Below are positions 26,270 to 37,975 of a stretch of 64,000 nt of DNA, one piece after another. The DNA lies in contig UBQX01000010.1 of NCBI GenBank assembly GCA_900467685.1, positions 181,653 through 245,652 of the forward strand. The letters are read 5' to 3'. Under the pieces are notes generated by a model, which did not search any database, had not been told where the DNA came from, and saw nothing but the letters and a program-made list of their open reading frames with translations. The translations under genes and the position numbers were made by a program. The DNA is from Hyphomicrobiales bacterium. Lineage in GTDB: Bacteria > Pseudomonadota > Alphaproteobacteria > Rhizobiales > Rhizobiaceae. Positions within the stretch are counted from its first letter, which is position 1. Each line of letters begins with the position of its first letter.

Positions 26270-28036
26270 TTATTGGGCAGCAGCACTCTTTTCGTATCGC
26301 GCAATCCAGCGGAAGAATTCCTCCTGCGGCATCGGCTTGTGCCAGAGGAACCCCTGGCCCTCGTCGCAGCCGATCTTGCGCAGCATGTCGGCCTCTGTTG
26401 CAAGTTCTATGCCCTCGGCGACGCATTTGATGCCGAGTTCCCGCGCCATCGCGACAATGGCGCGGGCAATCGCCGACGGCTTGCCGTCGTCCACGCGGGT
26501 ATGGACGAAGCTGCGGTCGATCTTTAGCGTGGCGATCGGATAGCGCGTGAGACTGCTGATCGCCGAATAGCCGGTGCCGAAGTCGTCGATGGACACGGCG
26601 ATACCGAGCGCGGAAAGACCGCGCATCAGTTCGTCGATCCGCTGCGGATCGGACATCATCATGCTCTCGGTGATTTCCAGCTCCAGCCATTCAGATTTGC
26701 AGCCCGCGCGCGAGATGCAGCCCTTCAGGAGGGGGATGAAGTCGTCCAGCATCACCTGCCGCGGCGACAGGTTGACCGAGACGCGCACCGGCTTGCGCGT
26801 GCCGTCATTCCAGTGCCGCGCAAAATGGCAGGCATCGGTCAAAATCCGCTCGCCAAGCGGAATGATCAGACCTGTCTGCTCCGCCAGGGGGATGAAGACG
26901 CCCGGCGGGATCGAGCCCATCTCGGGATGGTTCCAGCGCATCAGCGCCTCGACCCCGGCAATCTCGCCGGTCTCCAGATTGATCTTCGCCTGGAAATGGG
27001 CGGTGAAATTGTCGCTTTCGATCGACTTGCGAAGGTCGGCCTCCAGCTCGAACCGTTCCCGCGCCTCGTCGATCAGGCTGTCGTCGAAAATGCGCCAGGT
27101 GTTCTGCCCGCCGCGCTTGGCGAAGAGAAGCGCGCTGTCCGCCTGCGAGAGGAGCTGCTCGGGATTGTCGCCATGCTCCGGAAAGCAGGAAGCGCCTATG
27201 CTCGCCGTGACGGTCAGCAGCTTCTGCTCCACGAAAAACGGTTTGGAGATGCGAGTCAGCAGGCGTTCGCAGTCCCGGGCGATATCGTCGCGCCCAGCGT
27301 GGCGATGCACGATCAAGGCGAAGCTGGCGCCGTCAAGCCGCGCCAGGAAATCTCCACTCCGCTCCACTTCCTCACGCAGCCGCTTGGAAATCTCCACGAG
27401 AACCTGATCGCCGGAGGCGCGGCCGACGGTTTCGTTGATGGCGCTGAAGCGATCGAGATCGATCTTGAACAGGGCGCCCTTGGCTCCGCCTGTGGCAGAC
27501 ACCGCCGACGCTTCCGCAAGTTTGCCGGCCAGATGACGGAGGTTCGGAAGTCCCGTCATCGGGTCGTAATAAGCGTGCTGAAACAGTTCGTTGCGGCTGG
27601 CAGTCAATTCCAGCTCGAGGCTCTTGCGGCGCGTCATGTCATGGGCAATGCAGACATAACCGTCCGGTGTTCCGTCCGGTCGCTTCAGAGCAATCTCTGT
27701 CGTTTCGAAATAGATGCGCAGGCCGGTCTTCGGATTGCGCAGCGCGTGTTCCCCGCGATCGGCCCGGCACTCGGTCGCATGCGCCATGAAGCCGCGGATG
27801 AATTGCGGCAACTCGATGCCGTCAAATGGCGGGCGCTGGCCGACCAGTTCCTGCTGCGTCTTGCCCGTGAAGGCCTCGAAGGCTTCATTGCAAAGCCGGA
27901 AGCTCCGGTTCTCGTCGAGACACCAGACGATATCGGGCAGAGAGAGGAAGATGCGCGCTTCGACGTCACAAAGCCCCGCCGCCGGTTCACCCGGCACGGT
28001 CGCTCGGTCCGCGTCAGACGGCATGTTATCCGGCAT
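26270..28036 (-). CDS. PAS/degenerate-GGDEF/EAL protein, probable c-di-GMP phosphodiesterase
   Basis: A 588-residue cytoplasmic signalling protein. A PAS domain covers about 25-138, a GGDEF-like domain about 150-325, and an EAL domain about 335-585. The GGDEF motif is replaced by DGASF (235-239), so cyclase activity is unlikely; EAL is intact in GVEALMRWNHPEMG (363-365), and the DDFGTGYS region is present. The protein is expected to hydrolyse c-di-GMP, perhaps with the GGDEF domain as a GTP sensor. No membrane helix. Confidence 0.92.
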   Translation of the reverse strand: MPDNMPSDADRATVPGEPAAGLCDVEARIFLSLPDIVWCLDENRSFRLCNEAFEAFTGKTQQELVGQRPPFDGIELPQFIRGFMAHATECRADRGEHALRNPKTGLRIYFETTEIALKRPDGTPDGYVCIAHDMTRRKSLELELTASRNELFQHAYYDPMTGLPNLRHLAGKLAEASAVSATGGAKGALFKIDLDRFSAINETVGRASGDQVLVEISKRLREEVERSGDFLARLDGASFALIVHRHAGRDDIARDCERLLTRISKPFFVEQKLLTVTASIGASCFPEHGDNPEQLLSQADSALLFAKRGGQNTWRIFDDSLIDEARERFELEADLRKSIESDNFTAHFQAKINLETGEIAGVEALMRWNHPEMGSIPPGVFIPLAEQTGLIIPLGERILTDACHFARHWNDGTRKPVRVSVNLSPRQVMLDDFIPLLKGCISRAGCKSEWLELEITESMMMSDPQRIDELMRGLSALGIAVSIDDFGTGYSAISSLTRYPIATLKIDRSFVHTRVDDGKPSAIARAIVAMARELGIKCVAEGIELATEADMLRKIGCDEGQGFLWHKPMPQEEFFRWIARYEKSAAAQ

Positions 28037-28205
28037 GGAGTGACTGCCCGTGAATGAAGCCGATTTCAGTTGCAGACACTACGTGCGAACGCCGCAACCG
28101 TCTACCCGTTTGTAACAGAGACTGTCCCCGGTCACGCACTTGTGACCAGCATTGCGCGAAACTGCCTCACCGTAAAATTCGCCTTATGGTAGCGATGTTC
28201 GCGTT

Positions 28206-29621
28206 TCACGCCCGCGTGCCACCGACCGTCACCTGGTCCATGCGCAGATGCGGCTGGCCAACGCCGACGGGTACGCTCTGGCCCGCCTTGCCACACATGC
28301 CGATGCCGGGATCGAGCTTCATGTCGTTGCCGACCATGGAAATGCGGCGCATGGATTCAGGCCCGTTGCCGATCAGCATCGCGCCTTTCACAGGCGCGCC
28401 GATCTTGCCGTCCTCGATCATGTAGGCTTCGGTGCAGCCGAAGACGAACTTGCCGGACGTGATGTCGACCTGCCCGCCGCCGAAGGAGACGGCGTAGATG
28501 CCCTTCTTGACCGAAGCGATGATTTCTTCCGGCGTCTTGTCGCCGCCGAGCATGTAGGTATTGGTCATGCGCGGCATCGGACGGTGGGCGTAGGACTGGC
28601 GGCGACCGTTGCCGGTCGGCTTCATGCCCATGAGGCGGGCGTTCTGCCGGTCCTGCATGTAGCCCACAAGGCGGCCGTCCTCGATGAGCACGTTATAGCC
28701 GGAGGGGGTGCCTTCGTCATCGACCGTCAGCGAGCCGCGACGCGCTTCGATCGTGCCGTCATCGACCACGGTCACGCCCTTGGCGGCGACCATCTCGCCC
28801 ATCAGACCGGCAAAGGCCGACGTCTTCTTGCGATTGAAATCGCCTTCCAGCCCGTGACCGACCGCTTCATGCAGCATGACTCCAGGCCAGCCGGAGCCGA
28901 GCACGACATCCATCGTCCCTGCGGGTGCGTCGATGGCGGAAAGATTGACCAGCGCCTGCCGCAACGCTTCGCGCGCTCCAAGCTGCCAGTTCTCCGTCAG
29001 GATGAAATCGCCGAAGCCCTGGCGTCCGCCCGTGCCGAACGAGCCGCTTTCCTGTCGATCACCTTCACCGGCGACGACGGAAATGTTGAGCCGGGTCATC
29101 GGCCGGATGTCGCGCACCCGGTGCCCGTCGCGGCGGATGATGTCGACGATCTGCCAGCTGGCGGCGATCGAAGCCGTCACCTGCCGCACGCGCGGGTCTT
29201 CGGCGCGCAGATATGCGTCGATTTCCTGCAGAAGCTGGGCTTTTGCCTCGAAACTCGGTTCACCGATCGGATTTTCGGCCGAATAGAGCCGCTTGTTGGT
29301 GCCCTGCGGGGCCTCCGCATAGGAGCCGGAATAGCCGCGCGTGACAGCGCCAACGGCATCCGCTGCGCGCTTCAGCGCTGCAAGCGAAAGGTCGCCGGCA
29401 TGGGCATATCCCACCGCTTCGCCCGCAACGGCGCGCAGGCCGAAACCCTGGTCGGTGTTGAACGTGCCGGCCTTCAGACGGCCGTCGTCAAAGGTGAGTG
29501 CCTCCGCCTGGGCATGCTCCAGATAAAGCTCGCCGTCGTCAGCATCCTTGAGCGCTTCCGCGACAATGTCCTTCACCGCGCCTTCGTCGGCATCGAAAAG
29601 CTTGAGGAGATCGTCGTTCAT
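28206..29621 (-). CDS. tldD: metalloprotease TldD
   Basis: TldD is a zinc-dependent peptidase that acts with TldE/PmbA on small peptides such as CcdA antitoxin or microcin precursors. The 471-residue length fits. The zinc motif HExxxH is present in VMLHEAVGHGLEGDFNRKK, and the TldD signature VDDGTIEARRGSLTVDDEGTPS follows. pmbA/tldE is not in the window. It is 90 bases upstream of nothing on its own strand except the IalB gene, which lies before it and may be cotranscribed. Confidence 0.97.
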   Translation of the reverse strand: MNDDLLKLFDADEGAVKDIVAEALKDADDGELYLEHAQAEALTFDDGRLKAGTFNTDQGFGLRAVAGEAVGYAHAGDLSLAALKRAADAVGAVTRGYSGSYAEAPQGTNKRLYSAENPIGEPSFEAKAQLLQEIDAYLRAEDPRVRQVTASIAASWQIVDIIRRDGHRVRDIRPMTRLNISVVAGEGDRQESGSFGTGGRQGFGDFILTENWQLGAREALRQALVNLSAIDAPAGTMDVVLGSGWPGVMLHEAVGHGLEGDFNRKKTSAFAGLMGEMVAAKGVTVVDDGTIEARRGSLTVDDEGTPSGYNVLIEDGRLVGYMQDRQNARLMGMKPTGNGRRQSYAHRPMPRMTNTYMLGGDKTPEEIIASVKKGIYAVSFGGGQVDITSGKFVFGCTEAYMIEDGKIGAPVKGAMLIGNGPESMRRISMVGNDMKLDPGIGMCGKAGQSVPVGVGQPHLRMDQVTVGGTRA

Positions 29622-29711
29622 GGGAGCGCCTTTCAGCGAAATTGATGAGGGATCAGGACTTCAGATAGGCGTCCTGCCGAATTTTTCCAACCGTCGAAGG
29701 GCGGGCGGATG

Positions 29712-30254
29712 TCAGGGCAGGGCGTCGTAGCCGTCGGCAAAGCCCTTCAGGTCCACAGGTATGCCGACGCCTTCCTCGGGCGACTGGAAGACGATGAAGG
29801 TCGCCTGCGTGCCGGCGCGCAATGTCTTCAGAAGTTCGTCCTGCAGCACGACTTCCGCATAGCAGCCGTCCGAGAAGCAGCGCACGAAATAGGCGCGGCC
29901 GATATCCTTGCCGTCGACGTTCAGCCCAAGGCCGTTCGGCAGCAGCACGCCCAGCGGTGCAAGAACGCGCAGGATTCGCGACTTGCGGTCCGCCGTCTTC
30001 AGCACGACGACCGAGAGGCCGACTTCCGGCCGGTCGTCGGCAATCACGTTCTGCATCAGCGCGCATTGTTCTTCCGATGCGCCCGCCGGCGTGTCGCAGA
30101 TGATCGACCACGCGCCATGCGTCGAACGCACAGTGCCTTGCCCCTGGCCCGGAGCCGGCGGCGGCTGTGTTGCGGCAAACGCGGCGGGCGTGAGCCCAAG
30201 CGTCGCAAGGGCGACAAGACCGAGCGCTGCACGCTTCAACTGGCTGGATATCAT
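29712..30254 (-). CDS. invasion-associated locus B (IalB) family protein
   Basis: A 180-residue exported protein with signal peptide at about 1-27 (LATLGLTPAAFAA). The mature part has the IalB-family pattern: WSIICDTP...EQCALMQNV, DGCYAEVVLQDELL and VFQSPEEGVGIPVDLKGF, with conserved Cys pairs likely disulfide-bonded. IalB was named in Bartonella for red-cell invasion; homologs in free-living rhizobia have unknown envelope roles. The ATG at 30254 follows GAGGA at good spacing; a much longer open frame upstream is not coding. Confidence 0.9.
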   Translation of the reverse strand: MISSQLKRAALGLVALATLGLTPAAFAATQPPPAPGQGQGTVRSTHGAWSIICDTPAGASEEQCALMQNVIADDRPEVGLSVVVLKTADRKSRILRVLAPLGVLLPNGLGLNVDGKDIGRAYFVRCFSDGCYAEVVLQDELLKTLRAGTQATFIVFQSPEEGVGIPVDLKGFADGYDALP

Positions 30255-30668
30255 GAAGGTCCTCGAATCATCTTCCGCTTCCGGCGTCTCGTTTAGCGCC
30301 GAAACGCGGATCATTGAACAGTCAAAGCGCGCCGGCTTCAAGGGGCGAGTTCGCCACCCTTCCGAGCTGTCACGCACGGTGACCGCGTCGGCTGCACGTC
30401 TCGTGCCTCCGTCCGATGCATTTAAAGAGTGTTGATCGGCCTGAAAAGCGGCAAAAATATTGTCCGCAAATGTTCGCAATTCCACGGGAATTTGATAAAA
30501 GCCAGTCAATCCCGTGCTCTTGCGCAAAAATGACGCATGCACGGTGAGTGACGACGGTTGCGATTGGGGCTAAACTGTGGTTTGAAACAGTTAGTATAGC
30601 AGGGATTCTGCTAGACGGTTTGATCTCGATCAAGTGTCGAGGACCAAACACTGAGGGGAGAGAGTTTC
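30255..30668. other. 414-base intergenic region before ctaC
   Basis: Separates the divergent IalB-family and ctaC starts. It is AT-richer near 30460-30600 and holds an FNR/FixK-like box at 30620-30633; otherwise no gene or strong hairpin was seen. Confidence 0.6.
30620..30633. promoter_or_regulatory. FNR/FixK-type box upstream of ctaC
   Basis: TTGAT-CTCG-ATCAA is a perfect match to the TTGAT-N4-ATCAA half-sites bound by FNR/FixK/FnrN regulators. It ends 35 bases before the ctaC start codon, so it probably overlaps or lies downstream of the core promoter, which would fit repression of the aa3 oxidase at low oxygen. Direction of regulation is inference. Confidence 0.75.
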
Positions 30669-33265
<2,597 letters not shown>

Positions 33266-33279
33266 GCGGACGAAAACAC

Positions 33280-33306
33280 GAAGCGCCGCTTCATCGGCGG
33301 CGCTTC
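33280..33306 (+). terminator. hairpin between ctaD and ctaB
   Basis: A perfect 10-bp stem GAAGCGCCGC/GCGGCGCTTC with a 7-base loop, followed by CTTCTTC. It probably attenuates or partly terminates transcription after ctaD, so that the structural subunits exceed the assembly factors downstream. Confidence 0.7.
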
Positions 33307-33368
33307 CTTCTTCAAGTTGCAACGGCCGCAAAGCCGGCTTTGCATACGAGTAAAAGCAGGTTCAGTTC

Positions 33369-34322
33369 ATGTCTTTGGTCGACAACCGCGAAATCGACAG
33401 CGTGCAGGCAGGCTCCCGGATTTCCGAAGCCTCTGCCGGGGATTTCTTTGCGCTCTTGAAGCCGCGTGTGATGTCGCTGGTCGTGTTCACGGCCTTTGCG
33501 GGTCTTGTTCTCGCGCCGGGCACGATAAACCCCGTCATGGCGCTCTTCGCGATCATCTGTATTGCCGTGGGCGCTGGCGCGTCGGGCGCGCTGAACATGT
33601 GGTATGACGCCGATATCGATGCCGTCATGGCGCGTACGGCAACCCGTCCCATTCCTGCCGGCAAGATCGTGCCGAGCGAAGCGCTCGCCTTCGGTCTCGT
33701 CCTCTCCGCCTTCTCGGTCGCGATCCTCGGTCTTGCGGTCAACACGCTTTCGGCCGGGCTCCTGGCCTTCACCATCTTCTTCTATGCGGTCATCTACACG
33801 ATGTGGCTGAAGCGCTCGACGCCGCAGAACATCGTGATCGGCGGTGCCGCTGGCGCGTTTCCGCCCATGATCGGCTGGGCTTGTGTGACCGGCGGCGTGT
33901 CCATCGACAGCATCTGTCTGTTCCTCATCATCTTCCTGTGGACGCCGGCTCATTTCTGGGCACTGGCTCTCTTCAAGATGAAGGACTACGGCGCGGCGGG
34001 CGTCCCGATGCTGCCGAACGTCTCGGGCGTGGCCACGACGAAGACGCAGATCGTGCTCTACTCGGTCCTGACGGCCATTGCAGGCGTTTCGCCCACCTTC
34101 ACGGGGCTCGCCAGCATCTGGTACGGCGCCTTCGCGGGCGTGCTCGGCTTCATCTTCGTTGCCATGTCGGTCAGCGTCTATCGGATGGACGAAAACGACC
34201 AGAAGATGATGCCGGCCAAGAAGCTCTTCGCCTATTCGATCCTCTATCTCTTCGTCATCTTCTCGGCCCTGATGGTGGATCGCTACGCGGCCAGCCTTCT
34301 GCACATGGGAGGTCTGATCTGA
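33369..34322 (+). CDS. ctaB: protoheme IX farnesyltransferase (heme O synthase)
   Basis: CtaB attaches a farnesyl group to heme B to give heme O, the precursor of heme A for the aa3 oxidase. The 317-residue membrane protein has the UbiA-family motif [23 protein letters not shown] with the Asp-rich prenyl-diphosphate site, and the second loop [28 protein letters not shown]. Its TGA overlaps the ATG of the next small gene by one base. Confidence 0.97.
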   Translation: MSLVDNREIDSVQAGSRISEASAGDFFALLKPRVMSLVVFTAFAGLVLAPGTINPVMALFAIICIAVGAGASGALNMWYDADIDAVMARTATRPIPAGKIVPSEALAFGLVLSAFSVAILGLAVNTLSAGLLAFTIFFYAVIYTMWLKRSTPQNIVIGGAAGAFPPMIGWACVTGGVSIDSICLFLIIFLWTPAHFWALALFKMKDYGAAGVPMLPNVSGVATTKTQIVLYSVLTAIAGVSPTFTGLASIWYGAFAGVLGFIFVAMSVSVYRMDENDQKMMPAKKLFAYSILYLFVIFSALMVDRYAASLLHMGGLI

Positions 34323-34465
34323 TGGAGATGGAAACGGTCAAGCTTACGGAAGCACAGCAGAAATCGCGCCGGGGCCGCAATATCGCGCTGGGCCTCGTGC
34401 TCGCCGGGCTCGTTGCGGTGTTCTACGTCATCACGCTCATCAAGTTCGGCGGCAAACCGCTGTAA
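34322..34465 (+). CDS. coxF: small CoxF-like cytochrome oxidase cluster protein
   Basis: A 47-residue protein starting [20 protein letters not shown] and containing one membrane helix (about 21-39: [20 protein letters not shown]). It starts in the overlapping TGATG with the ctaB stop and ends 20 bases before ctaG. Small proteins of this type occupy the same slot between ctaB and ctaG in other rhizobial oxidase clusters (CoxF); their job in assembly is not defined. Position, overlap and a clean membrane helix support it as real. Confidence 0.88.
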   Translation: MEMETVKLTEAQQKSRRGRNIALGLVLAGLVAVFYVITLIKFGGKPL

Positions 34466-34485
34466 CGGGAGCAGGGGAGGAGACC

Positions 34486-35076
34486 ATGGCGACAGGAACA
34501 CAAGAGAGACGCAACGGTGTGGTCGTAGTGGCCTGCCTCGGCATTTTCTTCGGCATGATCGGCCTCTCCTATGCGGCCGTGCCGCTCTATCGGATGTTCT
34601 GTCAGGTCACGGGCTACGGCGGCACGGTGCGTGAAGCCGAGCAGGCCTCATCGGTCATCCTCGATCAGACGATCAAGGTCCGCTTCGACGGCAATATCGC
34701 GCCTGGGCTTGCCTGGGACTTCAAGCCCGATCAGCGCGATGTGGTCATGAAGATCGGCGAGACGAAGCAGATATTCTTCCATGCGAAGAACACGTCCGAC
34801 AGGGAACTGACCGGCCAGGCCACATTCAACGTGACGCCTGAGCAGGCCGGCGCCTATTTCAACAAGATCCAGTGCTTCTGCTTCACGGAAACGACGCTGA
34901 AGCCGGGGGAAGAACTGGAAATGCCCGTGCTCTTCTTCGTCGATCCCGACATCGTCAAGGATCGCGAAACGAAGAGCATCGGAACCATCACGCTGTCCTA
35001 CACCTTCTATCCGCATGAGAAGACCCGCCCGGTCGCCGATGCGAAGAAGCCGGTGGAGGCCGCGAAGAAGCTTTGA
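34486..35076 (+). CDS. ctaG: cytochrome c oxidase assembly protein CtaG/Cox11
   Basis: CtaG delivers copper to the CuB site of subunit I. The 196-residue protein has a single N-terminal membrane helix (about 12-30), the conserved [13 protein letters not shown], and the copper-binding CFCF motif in KIQCFCFTE. The large domain would be periplasmic. It sits between coxF and ctaE, and GGAGGAG precedes its ATG. Confidence 0.97.
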   Translation: MATGTQERRNGVVVVACLGIFFGMIGLSYAAVPLYRMFCQVTGYGGTVREAEQASSVILDQTIKVRFDGNIAPGLAWDFKPDQRDVVMKIGETKQIFFHAKNTSDRELTGQATFNVTPEQAGAYFNKIQCFCFTETTLKPGEELEMPVLFFVDPDIVKDRETKSIGTITLSYTFYPHEKTRPVADAKKPVEAAKKL

Positions 35077-35092
35077 ATTTTCATGAGGAGAG

Positions 35093-35109
35093 CCCCGGTT
35101 TTGCCGGGG
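35093..35109 (+). other. hairpin between ctaG and ctaE
   Basis: A 6-bp stem CCCCGG/CCGGGG with a TTTTG loop lies in the 60-base ctaG-ctaE gap. There is no T-run after it, so it may act in mRNA processing or stability rather than termination. Confidence 0.4.
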
Positions 35110-35136
35110 TGGGACTGAAATCCGGGGAAGAATGAC

Positions 35137-36015
35137 ATGGCAGACGCCCATAACAGACAACATGACTATCACATCATCGATCCGAGCCCGTGGCCTTTCC
35201 TGGCCTCGGTCGGCGCCTTCGTCATGGCACTCGGTGGCGTGTCCTACATGCGCTATCTTGCCGGCCAGCCCTTCGAACTGTTCGGTGTGAACCTCGCGAA
35301 TCCTTGGGTCTTCTTCATCGGTCTGGTTCTCGTCCTCTACACCATGTTCGCCTGGTGGGCCGACACGATCAAGGAAGCCCACGAAGGTCACCACACGCGC
35401 GTCGTGTCGCTGCACCTGCGCTACGGCATGATCATGTTCATCGCGTCGGAAGTGATGTTCTTCGTGGCCTGGTTCTGGGCCTTCTTCGATGCCAGCCTCT
35501 TCCCGGGCGAAGCCATCCAGGCCGCCCGCACGACCTTCACGGGCGGCACCTGGCCGCCGAAGGGTATCGAAGTGCTCGATCCCTGGCACCTGCCGCTCTA
35601 CAACACCGTCATCCTGCTGCTGTCCGGCACGACGGTCACCTGGGCGCATCACGCGCTGCTGCACGGCGACCGCAAGGGTCTGATCAACGGCCTGACGCTG
35701 ACCGTTCTTCTCGGTGTGCTCTTCACTTTCGTGCAGGGCTATGAGTACGCACACGCTCCGTTCGCCTTCAAGAACTCGATCTACGGCGCGACCTTCTTCC
35801 TGGCGACCGGCTTCCACGGCTTCCACGTTCTCGTCGGCACGATCTTCCTGCTGGTCTGCCTGTTCCGGGCGCTTAAGGGCGATTTCACGCCGAAGCAGCA
35901 TTTCGGCTTCGAGGCTGCCGCCTGGTACTGGCACTTCGTTGACGTCGTCTGGCTCTTCCTCTTCTTCTCCATCTACATCTGGGGAGGCTGGGGCGCGCCG
36001 ATTGCCCACGGCTGA
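35137..36015 (+). CDS. ctaE: cytochrome c oxidase subunit III
   Basis: CtaE is the seven-helix third core subunit of the aa3 oxidase, stabilising the catalytic core and binding lipids. The 292-residue product begins with the short polar [19 protein letters not shown] segment typical of the family, and has [22 protein letters not shown] and [14 protein letters not shown] with the conserved His residues. A strong terminator follows, so it ends the main cta transcript. Confidence 0.98.
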   Translation: MADAHNRQHDYHIIDPSPWPFLASVGAFVMALGGVSYMRYLAGQPFELFGVNLANPWVFFIGLVLVLYTMFAWWADTIKEAHEGHHTRVVSLHLRYGMIMFIASEVMFFVAWFWAFFDASLFPGEAIQAARTTFTGGTWPPKGIEVLDPWHLPLYNTVILLLSGTTVTWAHHALLHGDRKGLINGLTLTVLLGVLFTFVQGYEYAHAPFAFKNSIYGATFFLATGFHGFHVLVGTIFLLVCLFRALKGDFTPKQHFGFEAAAWYWHFVDVVWLFLFFSIYIWGGWGAPIAHG

Positions 36016-36040
36016 GGCCGGCTGAACAGTTGATATCCGG

Positions 36041-36066
36041 CGGCGCGGCTGGTCCGCGCCGTTTTC
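36041..36066 (+). terminator. intrinsic terminator after ctaE
   Basis: CGGCGCGG/CCGCGCCG forms an 8-bp GC stem around CTGGT, followed by TTTTCATTT. It lies 26 bases after the ctaE stop. Confidence 0.8.
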
Positions 36067-36124
36067 ATTTGACGGGACGCGGCCGAAAGGTCTTCTGTTT
36101 CGCAACGCATGAAGGAAAGCGCAT

Positions 36125-36403
36125 ATGGATATTCGCGAGGAAAAGTCAGGCTCCGGCGGCCGTTATGTGGCCACGCTCGAGGGCCACGAAGCGGAGATGA
36201 CCTATTCGCGTGCGTCTGCGTCCCTGATCATCATCGATCACACCGGCGTGCCGGATGCGCTGCGCGGCAAGGGCGCCGGCCAGGCGCTTGCGGCGCACGC
36301 GGTTGAGGAAGCACGCAAAGGCGGCTGGAAGATCATCCCGCTCTGCCCCTTCTTCAAGGCCCAGACGCTCCGTCATCCCGAATGGGCCGATGTCATCAAG
36401 TGA
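36125..36403 (+). CDS. small GNAT-family N-acetyltransferase
   Basis: A 92-residue protein of the short YidJ/Gcn5-related type. The acetyl-CoA loop is seen in VPDALRGKGAGQALAAHAVEEARKGGWKIIPLCPF. Proteins of this subclass are much shorter than standard GNATs and their substrates are unknown. It lies between the oxidase cluster and the DUF983/SURF1 genes on the same strand. Confidence 0.88.
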   Translation: MDIREEKSGSGGRYVATLEGHEAEMTYSRASASLIIIDHTGVPDALRGKGAGQALAAHAVEEARKGGWKIIPLCPFFKAQTLRHPEWADVIK

Positions 36404-36435
36404 ACTCTTTAAGTCCACGGAAAGAGGATCAAATC

Positions 36436-36828
36436 GTGCAGTCAGACAATAACGATTCGGCCATCTATCCTCCCGTCAATCCGATCTCGGCGGGCATCCG
36501 CTGCCGTTGCCCGCGTTGCGGCGAGGGGGCTCTTTTCGAGGGTTTCACCAAGGTGAAGCCGTCCTGCTCGAATTGCGGTCTGGACTATTCCTTCATCGAT
36601 GCCGGCGACGGGCCGGTGGTCTTCGTCCTGCTGATCATCGGGTTCATTTTCGTCGGCCTTGCCTTCTGGATGCAGGTGACCTACGAACCGCCCATGTGGC
36701 TGCAATTCGTACTCTGGATACCGCTGATGATCATTGCGGGGCTCGCCCTGATGCGCTCGCTCAAGGGCGTTCTCATCACCCTTCAATATGCCAACAATGC
36801 CAAGCCCGGTGAAATCGACCGTGGCTGA
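36436..36828 (+). CDS. DUF983 domain-containing membrane protein
   Basis: A 130-residue protein with an N-terminal zinc-ribbon-like Cys pair (CRCPRCGEGALF...CSNCGLDYS) and two membrane helices (about 60-80 and 87-107). DUF983 members are often found with cytochrome oxidase assembly genes, as here, directly before SURF1. The GTG at 36436 is preferred, with GAGGA 8 bases upstream. Its end overlaps the SURF1 start. Confidence 0.87.
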   Translation: MQSDNNDSAIYPPVNPISAGIRCRCPRCGEGALFEGFTKVKPSCSNCGLDYSFIDAGDGPVVFVLLIIGFIFVGLAFWMQVTYEPPMWLQFVLWIPLMIIAGLALMRSLKGVLITLQYANNAKPGEIDRG

Positions 36829-37597
36829 CGAGTTTGCGGATGGCAGGCGTGCAGCGCGCCCTTTTTGGCGCTGGGTGCGCAGGATTGCGACGCTCGTCCT
36901 GTTGGCCATCAGCTTTACCGTCCTGATTGCGCTCGGCACCTGGCAGGTCCATCGGCTCCAGTGGAAGGAAGAACTGCTCTCCGATATCGCCGAACGGCGC
37001 GCCATGCCGCCGATCGGTATCGACAAGATCGGCGCAGTTCTGGCCTCGGGCGATGATGTCGATTATCGACCCGTCAACGTCACCGGCACGTTCGATCACG
37101 CGCATGAGCAGTTTTTCTTCGCCACCCATGATGGCGAACCGGGCTATTATGTCTATACGCCGCTGAAACTGTCCGGCGGGGAATTCATCTTCGTCAATCG
37201 CGGCTTCGTTCCCTATGACAAGAAGGATCCGGCGACGCGCATGGCGGGTCAGGTCGCCGGCGAGGTGACCGTGGCCGGCCTTGCCCGCTCGCGTCTGGAT
37301 GTAAAGCCTTCCATGATGGTGCCGGACAACGACCCGGCCAAGAACATCTTCTACTGGAAGGACCTGGACGGAATGGCCGCGCATGCGGGCTTCCCCAAGG
37401 GGCGCGTCCTTCAGTTCTTCATCGACGCCAACGACGCTCCCAATCCCGGCGGCCTGCCGATCGGCGGCGTCACCCAGTTCGACTTTCCCAATAACCATTT
37501 ACAATATGCACTGACATGGTATGGCCTTGCCGCAGCATTGGCCATTGTCATCGTGATCTACGGGTATCGCGGACGTAGGACCGGGAGTGAAAAATGA
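36821..37597 (+). CDS. SURF1 family cytochrome oxidase assembly protein
   Basis: SURF1/Shy1 proteins help insert heme a into oxidase subunit I. The 258-residue product has an N-terminal helix (about 15-37), the conserved GTWQVHRLQWKEEL, the periplasmic domain with the typical VNRGFVP, and a second helix near the C-terminus (YALTWYGLAAALAIVIVIYGY). The GTG at 36821 overlaps the DUF983 stop by 8 bases; ATG codons at 36788 and 36797 are alternatives. Its TGA overlaps the next ATG. Confidence 0.95.
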   Translation: MADEFADGRRAARPFWRWVRRIATLVLLAISFTVLIALGTWQVHRLQWKEELLSDIAERRAMPPIGIDKIGAVLASGDDVDYRPVNVTGTFDHAHEQFFFATHDGEPGYYVYTPLKLSGGEFIFVNRGFVPYDKKDPATRMAGQVAGEVTVAGLARSRLDVKPSMMVPDNDPAKNIFYWKDLDGMAAHAGFPKGRVLQFFIDANDAPNPGGLPIGGVTQFDFPNNHLQYALTWYGLAAALAIVIVIYGYRGRRTGSEK

Positions 37598-37968
37598 TTA
37601 TTGCAGCCGCAGTCCTCACAGCACTCGTTGCGCTCGAGCATATCTACATCCTCTATCTCGAAATGTTCCTCTGGACGAAGCCGGCCGGTCTGCGCACCTT
37701 TGGCATGAGCCTCGAAAAGGCTGAAGAGACCAAGGTTCTGGGCGCGAACCAGGGCCTCTACAACGGCTTTCTCGCCGCCGGCCTGATCTGGAGCCTTGTT
37801 CACCCCGACGCTGTCTTTGCGTATGAACTCAAGGTCTTCTTCCTTGGCTGCGTCATCGTTGCGGCACTTTACGGCGCCTGGTCGGCCAGCAAGAAGATTC
37901 TTCTGACGCAAGGCCTGCCCGCGATCATCGCGATGATCGCCGTACTCGTTGCCGGCGTCCGCGTCTGA
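37594..37968 (+). CDS. DUF1304 domain-containing membrane protein
   Basis: A 124-residue protein with four predicted helices and the DUF1304 signatures [14 protein letters not shown] and [16 protein letters not shown]. Its function is unknown. The start overlaps the SURF1 stop (ATGA), placing it in the same transcript, though a link to oxidase assembly is not established. It is 7 bases before ispH. Confidence 0.9.
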   Translation: MIIAAAVLTALVALEHIYILYLEMFLWTKPAGLRTFGMSLEKAEETKVLGANQGLYNGFLAAGLIWSLVHPDAVFAYELKVFFLGCVIVAALYGAWSASKKILLTQGLPAIIAMIAVLVAGVRV

Positions 37969-37975
37969 GGTCTTC

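Noticed and set aside
30370..30651. Minus-strand frame of 93 codons in the ctaC upstream region
   Set aside because: It would cover the ctaC promoter and has no protein-family resemblance.
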